Below are positions 43,380-51,154 of a stretch of 64,000 nt of DNA, piece after piece. The stretch is from Candidatus Izemoplasmatales bacterium. GTDB taxonomy: Bacteria > Bacillota_I > Bacilli_A > Izemoplasmatales > Hujiaoplasmataceae. Where the stretch lies: assembly GCA_041649275.1 (NCBI GenBank), contig JBAZNL010000001.1, positions 434,001-498,000 on the forward strand, read 5' to 3'. The position numbers were made by a program, and so were the translations under genes. The notes under the pieces are model-generated. The model searched no databases, had not been told where the DNA came from, and saw nothing but the letters and a program-made list of their open reading frames with translations. Position 1 is the first letter of the stretch. The number at the start of each line of letters is the position of its first letter.

Positions 43380-43799
43380 TCAGAGTTTGATCAGGCTGAG
43401 GGGATAGACGAAATCCGGCTCGGGATCATCCGCAAGGGTGATGACTTTGCCGGGGTACACGAAATCGGGTTCGGGATCGTCCGCGAGGGTGATGACCCTG
43501 CTGGGGTACACGAAGTCGGGTTCGGGATCGTCCGCGAGGATGATGACCTTGCCAGGGTATACGAAGTCGGGTTCGGGATCGTCCGCGAGGATGATGACCT
43601 TGCCGGGGTACACGAAGTCAGGTTCGGGATCGTCTGCGACCGAGATGACCTTGCCGGGATACACGAAATCGGGTTCGGGATCATCCGCGAGGGTCGTGAC
43701 GCGATTATCGATCTCATCGATGGTGCCAATGACGATGGGGGCGGCAAGCAGAAGGGCGAACAGAACGACGAGCAACGACTTGAGAATGGATTTTTTCAT
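43380..43799 (-). CDS. Secreted precursor with six tandem 17-residue repeats, putative multi-copy pheromone
   Basis: 139 residues. A signal peptide (MKKSILKSLLVVLFALLLAA) and a short spacer (IDEIDNRVTT) are followed by six repeats of 17 residues: LADDPEPDFVYPGKVIT and close variants. The core DDPEPDFVYP is invariant, while the last five residues vary (GKVIS, GKVII, SRVIT, LSLIK). It has no Cys and no LPXTG, and nothing follows the repeats, so the whole secreted part is repeat. Cleavage at the basic/hydrophobic joints would release many copies of one short acidic-aromatic peptide. Start at 43799 follows AAGGAG. It is upstream of, and co-oriented with, the TPR regulator. Confidence 0.85.
   Translation of the reverse strand: MKKSILKSLLVVLFALLLAAPIVIGTIDEIDNRVTTLADDPEPDFVYPGKVISVADDPEPDFVYPGKVIILADDPEPDFVYPGKVIILADDPEPDFVYPSRVITLADDPEPDFVYPGKVITLADDPEPDFVYPLSLIKL
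43386..43691 (-). repeat. Six 51-bp tandem repeats encoding the peptide units
   Basis: 306 bases, exactly six codon-aligned units of 51 bases, with differences mostly at third positions and in the GKVI part. They are direct coding repeats without spacers, so not CRISPR. Confidence 0.95.
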
Positions 43800-43886
43800 G
43801 ATATGCTCCTTGGGTGTTGATTTGTTGACGATGATGCCATGTACGATCGGTGTCAGAAGATTCGTGCAATCTCGCTTGACAGCAAC

Positions 43887-43939
43887 AATATAACACAGCA
43901 CCCAAGGATTGTAAATATTCCCCTTTATGAATATTTTAC
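43887..43939 (-). promoter_or_regulatory. Promoter and operator-like dyad of the peptide gene
   Basis: On the minus strand, TTTACA (43910-43915) and TATATT (43887-43892) are 17 bases apart. The inverted repeat GTAAATATTC / GAATATTTTAC (43911-43920, 43929-43939) overlaps the -35 box and extends upstream. A second TATAAT lies further up (about 43955). It is a likely site for the neighbouring regulator. Confidence 0.65.
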
Positions 43940-43989
43940 TATTTGTATTATAACACATTTGCGGATTTGCAATATACAAGATTCTGATT

Positions 43990-44124
43990 TATGAACCTTT
44001 TCTTGGTTTGACCCCCATTCGGTGAAGACGCGTTTCACGTATTAGCCATAACAAATAAATCGCGCGGACTGCGATTCGTGTTCTTTCTCGTTCCCTTCAT
44101 TCGCTTTTTGGGTTTCGCCAAGAA
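43990..44124. other. Short intergenic stretch between peptide locus and PQ-loop gene
   Basis: No gene, promoter or clear repeat seen. Base composition is near 45% GC, lower than the genes. Confidence 0.4.
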
Positions 44125-44152
44125 AAAACGGCTTGATTGCTCAAACCGTCTT
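44125..44152 (-). terminator. Terminator of the PQ-loop gene
   Basis: ACGGTTTGA/TCAAGCCGT (one G-U) and TTTTTTC on the minus strand. The stop codon is part of the stem. Confidence 0.85.
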
Positions 44153-44440
44153 CGCATCTCGATTCCTGTCGATGCGGATGTTCCGCCATAGCATCAGACA
44201 GTAGATCGAAACGATCGTGAAGTTCAAAACGTAGAACCCGAGAACGTAGTTGACGGATCCGTTGACCAGCTTGTTGACGATCCCCATCGAGTATCCGACG
44301 AGGATCAGGATCGCCGAAGTCAGACTCGCTCCCTTCGCCGTCCTGGCGCGATATGCGCGGACGACGGCCACGGGCCATGAGGCGCCGAAGAGGAGCAGCA
44401 TCGCGATTTCGAAGAACTGCATGTAGAAGGCGGGTCCCAT
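44141..44440 (-). CDS. Small three-helix membrane protein, PQ-loop/SemiSWEET-like
   Basis: 99 residues with three membrane helices (about 8-26, 40-62, 66-86). The pattern GASWPVAVVRAYRARTAKGA, then SLTSAILILVGYSMGI resembles the PQ-loop repeat (P-x3-x-x, K-S/T-x-G-x-S) of SemiSWEET sugar transporters, which act as dimers of three-helix units. The exact Pro-Gln pair is replaced by Trp-Pro, so transport is unproven. It is 11 bases downstream of the acyltransferase gene in the same operon. Confidence 0.65.
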   Translation of the reverse strand: MGPAFYMQFFEIAMLLLFGASWPVAVVRAYRARTAKGASLTSAILILVGYSMGIVNKLVNGSVNYVLGFYVLNFTIVSIYCLMLWRNIRIDRNRDAKTV

Positions 44441-44451
44441 CGTCGCCCTCC

Positions 44452-45699
44452 TCAGACGCGCCTTGATGCGGCGTTGACGTGCTTGTACATCTCTTCGGCC
44501 GCAAAATGCAGCTTGGTGACGACATTCATCCGATGCAGCGGATAGATGTAGTAGGTATCCTCGAGCGTCGATAGGGAGATGCAGTCGGCGCCCTTCCCGA
44601 GATAATCGAGTTCGATGTGGATCGAATATGTCGACAAAGGTTCCTTCACGAGCGAGAAGGGTTCTCCATCGAAGACTCCTTCGAGGCGGAACCCGTTCGC
44701 GTCATGGACGAGTTTGCCCTCGCCGAGCGGCACGAACCCCTTTGCGTTGGGAAGCGAATCGACGCGGACTTCATCCTCGAACCGATAGCCGCCGTTCTCG
44801 ATTTCCTTCCTGACGTTGCCGCGCTCCCATTCATACCAGTCGGGAATGCGTGTGAAGACGCCGTCGCCGTCGATGCCGCGCAGGCGGCCGTAGACATCCA
44901 TCTCGTAGGTCTTCCCGCATTTGGCGCACCAGAGGGCGCTGCCGTCCGATTCCATCTCGTGCTCCGTCAGACAGTGCGGGCACTGGTAGAGGATGCGATG
45001 GAGTCCCTTCGCGCGATTCCGATACTTGATCGCCTGCTTGGTTTCGAGCTGATAGCGATACTCGTCGTATTCGAAGGCCTTCGCGATGCGGGCGTTGATC
45101 TCCTGGGTCGAGATCGACGGGATTTCCTCGGCGGTGACGATCTGGGTCATATCGGCCGCGAGCCGCACCTTGCGCTTGGCAAGGTTCCAGACGGGCGAAG
45201 ACAGGTAGTTGCCATGCATGTTGAGAACGACGACCGGCACGCGCATGACCTTGCACATCTTGCCGAGCGAATCCGGCAGGATCGCGGTCGTTCCGGAGAG
45301 CGAGTAGCGGGCTTCCGGATACACGGCGGCGATCGTCTTGTTGACCTTGAGGGAGTGCTCGATCTGCCGAACGAGCAGGATGTCGTTCGTGAATTTGCGC
45401 TTGCAGATGCAGCCGACGTTGCGAAGCAGCTGCTCGCGGTTGATGAATCCGTCGATCGCGACCACGTAGTTCGCCCCGCGCGGCCAGATCGCCGCGGTCG
45501 TCACCGAGAAGTCGATGAACGCGTGATGCGTGCAGAGCAGGATGTACGGCGGCTTGAGACCCTTCATGTTCACCTTGTTGACCCTCAAGCCGTGCATCCA
45601 GGCGTTCGGCAAGGCGATGATCCACGACAGGAGTGTCAGGTACCACGCCTGCTTCTTCGGTTTAGCTAGCATGTCGTAACGGACGATGTTCTTCTGCAT
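44452..45699 (-). CDS. PlsC-type acyltransferase fused to a zinc ribbon
   Basis: 415 residues. N-terminal acyltransferase domain: THHAFIDF gives the catalytic H-x4-D (His58, Asp63), and YPEARYS (127-133) is the acceptor motif related to FPEGTRS. A treble-clef-like ribbon with C240-x2-C243 and C258-x2-C261 follows, then a beta-rich domain of about 140 residues. The family makes phosphatidic acid from lysophosphatidate; the ribbon plus extra domain is unusual and may bind a partner or another acceptor. Start at 45699, with a weak GGGGGGAT ribosome site. It shares an operon with the PQ-loop protein. Confidence 0.85.
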   Translation of the reverse strand: MQKNIVRYDMLAKPKKQAWYLTLLSWIIALPNAWMHGLRVNKVNMKGLKPPYILLCTHHAFIDFSVTTAAIWPRGANYVVAIDGFINREQLLRNVGCICKRKFTNDILLVRQIEHSLKVNKTIAAVYPEARYSLSGTTAILPDSLGKMCKVMRVPVVVLNMHGNYLSSPVWNLAKRKVRLAADMTQIVTAEEIPSISTQEINARIAKAFEYDEYRYQLETKQAIKYRNRAKGLHRILYQCPHCLTEHEMESDGSALWCAKCGKTYEMDVYGRLRGIDGDGVFTRIPDWYEWERGNVRKEIENGGYRFEDEVRVDSLPNAKGFVPLGEGKLVHDANGFRLEGVFDGEPFSLVKEPLSTYSIHIELDYLGKGADCISLSTLEDTYYIYPLHRMNVVTKLHFAAEEMYKHVNAASRRV

Positions 45700-45717
45700 G
45701 TCTGTGATCCCCCCGGA

Positions 45718-45750
45718 TAAAAAACACAGCGAACGCTGGGATCGCTGTGT
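45718..45750 (-). terminator. Terminator of the diguanylate cyclase gene
   Basis: ACACAGCG/CGCTGTGT stem, then TTTTTTAT on the minus strand. Confidence 0.9.
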
Positions 45751-45811
45751 CCTAATAGTAGCACGCTGACGGTGAATGGTCAACCCCGATCGACGACGTG
45801 CCGTGCAACCG

Positions 45812-47350
45812 TCAAAGGACGGTGGTGACGATGTTCTTGTTCGATCGTTTCGAGATGTACAGGGCTTCGTCGGCGCCCTTGATCGCTTCCTTCAGGGTAC
45901 CGCTGCCGACGCGTCCGCCCTTGACGCCGATCGAAACCGTGATGTGGATTCCGAGATCGCCGATGGCGATGCAGGTCTGTTCGACGGCGACGCGAATCCG
46001 TTCGGCGACGGCGCGGGCTTCTTCCGGCCGCTCGTCGCCGATGAAGGCGACGAACTCTTCGCCGCCGTAACGCGCGAGGATGGCGTTCTCGTCAAGCGCC
46101 GTCCGGATGATGTGCGCCAGTTCTTCGAGCACCAGGTCGCCGATCGGATGACCGTGGGTGTCGTTGACATCTTTGAAGTCGTCGATGTCGATCATCATCA
46201 CCGCATACTCGCCGTTCAGGTGCGTCGGATCATCGAGGTGCGCCGTTGCGGCCTCGAAGAAGGCGCGGCGATTGAAGATGTTCGTGAGTGCGTCGTGGGA
46301 CGCCTCGTAATCCAGTTTCTCGATACGCTCGAGATAGCTGGTCATGTCGTTGAAGCGGATGATGTATCCGTTCAGCTGACCGTGCTTCGCCGTGAGCGGG
46401 AAGGTTTCGGCGATGTACCGCTTGCCGTGATGCTCGAAGGGGACGGTTTCGTTCCCCTTGAACGCCTCGACGATGTCTTCCGGCAGAAACGACTTGGCGA
46501 GCGGCATCCCGAACCTGACGATATCCTTTCCGAAATCGTCGAACGCCGCGTTCCAGGAGATGACGTCGTAGTGTTCGTCGAGGACGAGGATCGGGTCGAG
46601 CGCCTTCTCGAACGTCGCCTGGTGCGCCGACGGGGTCAGGATGAACAGCTCGAACCGGAACATGAAGTAGAGCACGACGAAACTGATGATCGAGATCGCA
46701 TAGAGGACATAGTCGAGGCCGAAGGTCGTGTCGTTGAAGAGGGTGGTGGAGATGAAGATCGACGCGGCGAAACCGAACGAAGACAGGATCCACGACTGGT
46801 ACCGCTTGATGCCGGTGGATTTGAGGGCGCTGCGGATGTACATCGCGCCGACAAGCGCGAGTACGAGCAGGTTATGGAGCGCCTGGATGTAATAGAGCCA
46901 GCCCTTGCCGAGGATGAGCACGTCGATTCCCAGCGTGGCGGACGTGCCGTCCATCATTTCGGCGAACGTGTAGTACCAGTCGAGCGGGGTATAGTAGGTG
47001 AACTGGACGACGACGGTCACGAACGTCGGGATGATCAGGGGAATCAGTTCCTGCCACCATTTCGGCCGACGATCGCGAAAAGCGAAGCGCATCGCGAGCA
47101 AGAGCCAGAACGGCGCCAGGATGGGTACGGCCAAATACTGGATATGGTTGAAGAGGATCTTCGTCTCGACCGTCGTCGCCGCCAGTTCGAGCGCATACGC
47201 CGTCGCATAGACCCCCTCGAGGAAGAACATGAGCGCAAGCTGCCAGAACCCGTGCGCGCGGCGGAGATTGGTCGCGATGGCGATGGCGATCCCGATAGAG
47301 ATGATGCCGATGGCGAACGTGAAGCCGATGAGGATGATGTCGAAACGCAT
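45812..47350 (-). CDS. Membrane diguanylate cyclase (7TM-PAS-GGDEF)
   Basis: 512 residues. Seven to eight membrane helices (about 5-230, like the histidine-kinase N-terminal 7TM sensor), a PAS-like domain (about 235-340, LDPILVLDEHYDVISWNAAF) and a GGDEF domain with active-site GGEEF (429-433). The usual inhibitory RxxD five residues before the site is missing, so product inhibition may be weak. It would make cyclic di-GMP at the membrane in response to an outside or lipid signal. The ATG at 47350 is chosen because AAGGAG touches the upstream ATG. Extended -10 TGATATAAT at 47374-47379. Confidence 0.93.
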   Translation of the reverse strand: MRFDIILIGFTFAIGIISIGIAIAIATNLRRAHGFWQLALMFFLEGVYATAYALELAATTVETKILFNHIQYLAVPILAPFWLLLAMRFAFRDRRPKWWQELIPLIIPTFVTVVVQFTYYTPLDWYYTFAEMMDGTSATLGIDVLILGKGWLYYIQALHNLLVLALVGAMYIRSALKSTGIKRYQSWILSSFGFAASIFISTTLFNDTTFGLDYVLYAISIISFVVLYFMFRFELFILTPSAHQATFEKALDPILVLDEHYDVISWNAAFDDFGKDIVRFGMPLAKSFLPEDIVEAFKGNETVPFEHHGKRYIAETFPLTAKHGQLNGYIIRFNDMTSYLERIEKLDYEASHDALTNIFNRRAFFEAATAHLDDPTHLNGEYAVMMIDIDDFKDVNDTHGHPIGDLVLEELAHIIRTALDENAILARYGGEEFVAFIGDERPEEARAVAERIRVAVEQTCIAIGDLGIHITVSIGVKGGRVGSGTLKEAIKGADEALYISKRSNKNIVTTVL

Positions 47351-47442
47351 GGTGATCATCTCCTTAGCAATAAATTATATCACGCGGTGTCGATAAATGC
47401 TTTTTCGATTCCGTCTTTTTTTCCCTTTTGGGAAAGAAAAAG

Positions 47443-47479
47443 CCATCGAATCGGCCGTCAAGCGGCCTTTTCGATGGCA
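47443..47479 (-). terminator. Terminator overlapping the ABC-F stop
   Basis: GCCATCGA/TCGATGGC with inner GGCCG/CGGCC pairing, then TTTTTC on the minus strand. A second small hairpin TTTCCC-GGGAAA follows. Confidence 0.75.
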
Positions 47480-49041
47480 TCAAGGTAATCTTCGTAGTTG
47501 CAGGGCTTGTCGAAGGTGACCTTCCCGTCGATCGCGATGATGCGGTTGGCGACGGTGTCGATCAGCTCCTGGTCGTGGCTGGTGAACAGCATCACGCCGC
47601 GGTACCGCTGCATGCCTTCGTTGAGCGAGGTGATCGATTCGAGGTCGAGGTGGTTGGTCGGATCATCGAACACGAGCGCGTTGGCACCCGACAGCATCAG
47701 CTTGATCAGCATCATCCGGACCTTCTCGCCGCCCGACAGCACCCGGCTCGACTTGAGGCTTTCGTCACCGCCGAAGAGCATCCGTCCGAGCCAGCCGCGG
47801 ATATAGGTCTCCGCCTGCTCGACGCCCGTGTACTGACGGACCCAGTCGATGAGGTTGACGTCCTTGTTGAAATACTTCTGATTGTCCTGGGGAAAGAAGG
47901 CGGTCGTGATCGTGATGCCCCACTTGAACGTTCCGGTAAAGTCCTCGTCCTCGCCGGCGAGGATCTTGAAGAGTGCCGTGACGACCGTCGTGTCGGCGGT
48001 GATGAAGGCGATCTTGTCGTCGCGGCGGACCGAGAAGGACACATTTTCGAACAGGCCCTTCTTGGTGAGGCTCTCGACGAAGAGAATCTCGTTCCCGACT
48101 TCCCGGTTCGGCTGGAACTCGATGAACGGATATCTGCGGAGCGATGGCTTGATGTCGTTCAGGACGATCTTGTCGAGCGCCTTCTTGCGGGAGGTCGCCT
48201 GCTTCGCCTTGGACTTGTTGGCGCTGAAACGGCGGATGAAGTCCTCCAGTTCCTTGATCTTCGTCTCCATCTTCTTGTTCTGGTCCTTGGCTTGCCTGAG
48301 CGCGAGCTGGCTGGATTCGTACCAGAAATCATAGTTGCCCGGATAGAGGGTGATCCTGCCGTATTCGACGTCGCAGATCCTTGTGCAGACATCATTCAGG
48401 AAATGGCGGTCGTGGCTTACGACGAGGACGCAATTCTCATAATTCATCAGGAAGTTTTCGAGCCAGCGGACCGACAGCGGATCGAGATTGTTGGTCGGTT
48501 CGTCGAGAAGAAGCACTTCGGGATTTCCGAACAGCGCCTGCGCGAGAAGGACCTTGACCTTCTTCTTGGCATCGTACGATTTCATCGGCTTCTGATAGTC
48601 TTCGGCCGAAATGCCGAGGCCGTCGAGCAGGATTTCGGCATTGCTCTCGGCGTTCCAGCCGTCGAGTTCGGCGAATTCGGCCTCGAGATGAGCGAGGCGC
48701 ATCCCGATCTCCTCGGTGAATTCCGCCGTTTCGTACAGCGCGTTCTTCTCGGCGATGACGTCGACCAGACGCTTGTGTCCCATCAAAACGGTCTCCAGGA
48801 CCGTGTACCGGTCAAAGGCGTTCTGATTCTGCGCCAGGATCGACATCCGGCAATCGGGATCCAGCCAGACTTCTCCGGACGTGGTCTCGATTTCCTTCGT
48901 CAAAATCTTCAGGAACGTGGTCTTTCCGGCGCCGTTCGCGCCGATGATGCCATAGCAGTTCCCTTTGGTGAATTCCAGATTGACTTCGGAGAACAGTTTC
49001 CTTCCCCCGAACATCAGTTCGACATTACTTACTCTCAGCAT
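47458..49041 (-). CDS. ABC-F family ATPase with one degenerate site
   Basis: 527 residues, two ATPase domains, no membrane helices; YbiT/YkpA-like ABC-F proteins bind the ribosome E site. Domain 1 has Walker A GIIGANGAGKTT and Walker B LLLDEPTNNLD, but its signature is SYDAKKKVKV instead of LSGGEKVRV. Domain 2 has signature LSGGEKVRM, but its Walker A is FITADTTVVTAL (no GKS/T) and its Walker B Glu is Asp (VFDDPTNHLD). Since each site uses Walker A of one domain and the signature of the other, one composite site is complete and the other is dead. The start lies within the MFS gene's 3' end (17-base overlap). Confidence 0.92.
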   Translation of the reverse strand: MLRVSNVELMFGGRKLFSEVNLEFTKGNCYGIIGANGAGKTTFLKILTKEIETTSGEVWLDPDCRMSILAQNQNAFDRYTVLETVLMGHKRLVDVIAEKNALYETAEFTEEIGMRLAHLEAEFAELDGWNAESNAEILLDGLGISAEDYQKPMKSYDAKKKVKVLLAQALFGNPEVLLLDEPTNNLDPLSVRWLENFLMNYENCVLVVSHDRHFLNDVCTRICDVEYGRITLYPGNYDFWYESSQLALRQAKDQNKKMETKIKELEDFIRRFSANKSKAKQATSRKKALDKIVLNDIKPSLRRYPFIEFQPNREVGNEILFVESLTKKGLFENVSFSVRRDDKIAFITADTTVVTALFKILAGEDEDFTGTFKWGITITTAFFPQDNQKYFNKDVNLIDWVRQYTGVEQAETYIRGWLGRMLFGGDESLKSSRVLSGGEKVRMMLIKLMLSGANALVFDDPTNHLDLESITSLNEGMQRYRGVMLFTSHDQELIDTVANRIIAIDGKVTFDKPCNYEDYLDAIEKAA

Positions 49042-50254
49042 GTTGAGTGATCTGAACCTCTCCGGCCGCGGTCGGCCTAATCTTCGGGGTGAAGACGATG
49101 AAAACCAGCAACCCGGTGAAAATCAGCACAGCGTTGACAAGATAGAACGTCGGAAAGCCGTGCTTTGCGATGAACATACCGGACAGGAAGTTGCCCAGAC
49201 CGGTGAAGATCGAGAACAGGAGCGTCACGATGAGGATCGCCGCAGTCACGTTTTCGACGCGGACGATCTTGATCAGGAATTTGATGTGGGCATAGAGGAT
49301 GATGCCCCATGATGCGCCGCGGAGCAGGGTGACCGCGAACATCACCGGAAGGGGCGGTTCGATCGTGTAGACCAGGAAGCGGAACACGAACATCGCGCCG
49401 GCAAGAATGAAGAGGAGTCTGTCGGAAATCTGCGAACCCTTGGTCATCATGATCCGCATCGACAGGACCTCGACCGTGACGAAGGCGGCATACAGCCACC
49501 CATAGTCGATCGATGAGATCTCGAACTTCTCCGTCAGGTAGATTCCGAGGAAGGAGTCGCCGATCCTGACCGAGCCGATCACGAGCGTGTAGAACACCAG
49601 GTATTTATAGAACTCGACATTGCCGAGCAACGCCTTCAGGTTGCGTTTCGACTTCCTCGACCCATCCGGGGCTTTTTCGAGCGACTTGATCGAATCGCCC
49701 GTATTCTTCTCAAGCGGTTTGATCCATACGGCCAGGAGGGCGGTTGCGGCGAAGAGAATGCCCGAGAGCAGGAAGAGCAGGTCATAACCGAGATAGACGC
49801 CAAGATATCCGCCGATCAGCGTCGCGACGACATACGATACGGAAGCCCAGATGCGGATCGACGAATACTCGCATTTGTTGTTGTTCGCGAAGGTCGCCGC
49901 AAACCCGTCCTGAATCGAAACGTACGGCGAACAGAGGGCGGCGATCATGCCGATGATGATCGCATACGCTTCGAGGGTGTCGACTTGCGTAATCGAGAAG
50001 ATGAGAACCCCTTCGACGACCGTCATCGTCTGAAGGATGATCCGGCTGATCTTCATGTCCTTCACGAAATACGTCCAGATCGGATTGACGACGATCGTCA
50101 TGATCGGCGTGATCGCCAAGAGAAGCCCAAGCTGGGAATCGGAGTTCTCGCCGAGCTTGTCGAGAAAGTAGAGGGACATGAACGGATAGAAGAACGCGTC
50201 GGCAAAGTAACGAACGAAGTAGAAGATCTTGAATTTCAAATTTTCGTTTTCCAT
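49025..50254 (-). CDS. Major facilitator superfamily transporter
   Basis: 409 residues with 12 membrane helices, in the LacY/nucleoside-symporter-like branch (MFS_1-like). The N-terminal FYFVRYFADAFFYPFMSLYF and central loop (about 195-225, charged KSLEKAPDGSRKSK) are typical. Substrate not evident. Start at 50254 after GGAAGGAGGGGGCG. Promoter at 50289-50317. It is transcribed together with the ABC-F gene. Confidence 0.88.
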   Translation of the reverse strand: MENENLKFKIFYFVRYFADAFFYPFMSLYFLDKLGENSDSQLGLLLAITPIMTIVVNPIWTYFVKDMKISRIILQTMTVVEGVLIFSITQVDTLEAYAIIIGMIAALCSPYVSIQDGFAATFANNNKCEYSSIRIWASVSYVVATLIGGYLGVYLGYDLLFLLSGILFAATALLAVWIKPLEKNTGDSIKSLEKAPDGSRKSKRNLKALLGNVEFYKYLVFYTLVIGSVRIGDSFLGIYLTEKFEISSIDYGWLYAAFVTVEVLSMRIMMTKGSQISDRLLFILAGAMFVFRFLVYTIEPPLPVMFAVTLLRGASWGIILYAHIKFLIKIVRVENVTAAILIVTLLFSIFTGLGNFLSGMFIAKHGFPTFYLVNAVLIFTGLLVFIVFTPKIRPTAAGEVQITQHAESK

Positions 50255-50288
50255 TTGATCGCCCCCTCCTTCCTTCAAACGAGATAAT

Positions 50289-50317
50289 ATTATACATTCA
50301 TTAGAAGGGAAATGCAA
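50289..50317 (-). promoter_or_regulatory. Promoter of the MFS-ABC-F operon
   Basis: TTGCAT (50312-50317), 17 bases, TATAAT (50289-50294) on the minus strand. Confidence 0.8.
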
Positions 50318-51084
50318 TCATCCGATAATAGAAAACGGTTGTTCTCGCCTTGTGGTGTTTGGTCGGATTCGCTTGCATTGGGGGGGTTCTCCGCAAGCTG
50401 AGCGAACGAGATGAGGTGCGATCGGGTACAAGATCGTAAATCATCGTTGTTCATTATGGAAGAAGCCCTCAAGAACACGATCGGACGCCAAATAGGTCGA
50501 ATATTTAACGCGATGTTTACATGATGTTTATGTGATCGTGATACCTATGCAAAAGCGATATTGACAATGGGAAATCGAGATATTCGCCTATGCCTTCGGC
50601 AGAGATGAAATGTCACGATGCCTTGCCTGAAGAAGTATTTGCGCGTATGTGCGTTCGCGCGCGATATGATCATACAAAGGGGCAAGTCGGTCGTCGATTG
50701 CAACCGAAGTCAGTTCCGATTCAAAATATGATTAAGTGTAAATCGCTCATTTTGGTCATTTGTCAGATGTTGTCAAAGTACTCTTGAACACGCGTTTCTC
50801 CCCGCCGGTCATGCGGCAGTTCGACGATAGCGGTGGGTCAGTCATCCCGATTTCGACCGAACGACCGATCATCTCGCAATGAAAACGCATCCGATTGAGG
50901 AACGAGAGTGGTGTGCCATTCGTCTTTATGAAGGATCGTCGTTTTCCTCCGCCGTCAATGAAAATTTGTTCTCATTAATATAATTATATTTGCTCGATTC
51001 CTCGTTATACGGCAAGTCCCCATCTTCCGCAATAACCCCCCCCCCACGTGAAAATTCGATGCTCATTTATTTTTAAAAAGCCTG
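50318..51084. other. Long intergenic region upstream of nrdD
   Basis: About 770 bases without a gene I can support. One 65-codon frame (50590-50787) lacks a ribosome site and has atypical codon use. It is AT-richer than the surroundings in parts and includes a run of ten C (51036-51045) and an AT-rich block TTAATATAATTATATTTG (about 50975-50992). It could hold a long leader, a decayed gene or regulator sites for the ribonucleotide reductase. Confidence 0.5.
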
Positions 51085-51113
51085 TTGACAAACGATTTTT
51101 AGTCCTTTATTAT
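51085..51113 (+). promoter_or_regulatory. Promoter of nrdDG
   Basis: TTGACA (51085-51090), 17 bases, TATTAT (51108-51113). Ribosome site TGGAGGA follows before the start at 51155. Confidence 0.85.
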
Positions 51114-51154
51114 CTATTTCGCACCCTTGAAACAAATACTGGAGGAATCTTCTC

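Noticed and set aside
43386..43691. CRISPR-like tandem repeats
   Set aside because: Units are 51 bases, directly adjacent without spacers, in frame and coding; no cas genes nearby.
50590..50787. 65-codon frame upstream of nrdD
   Set aside because: No ribosome site, atypical codons, no recognisable domain.
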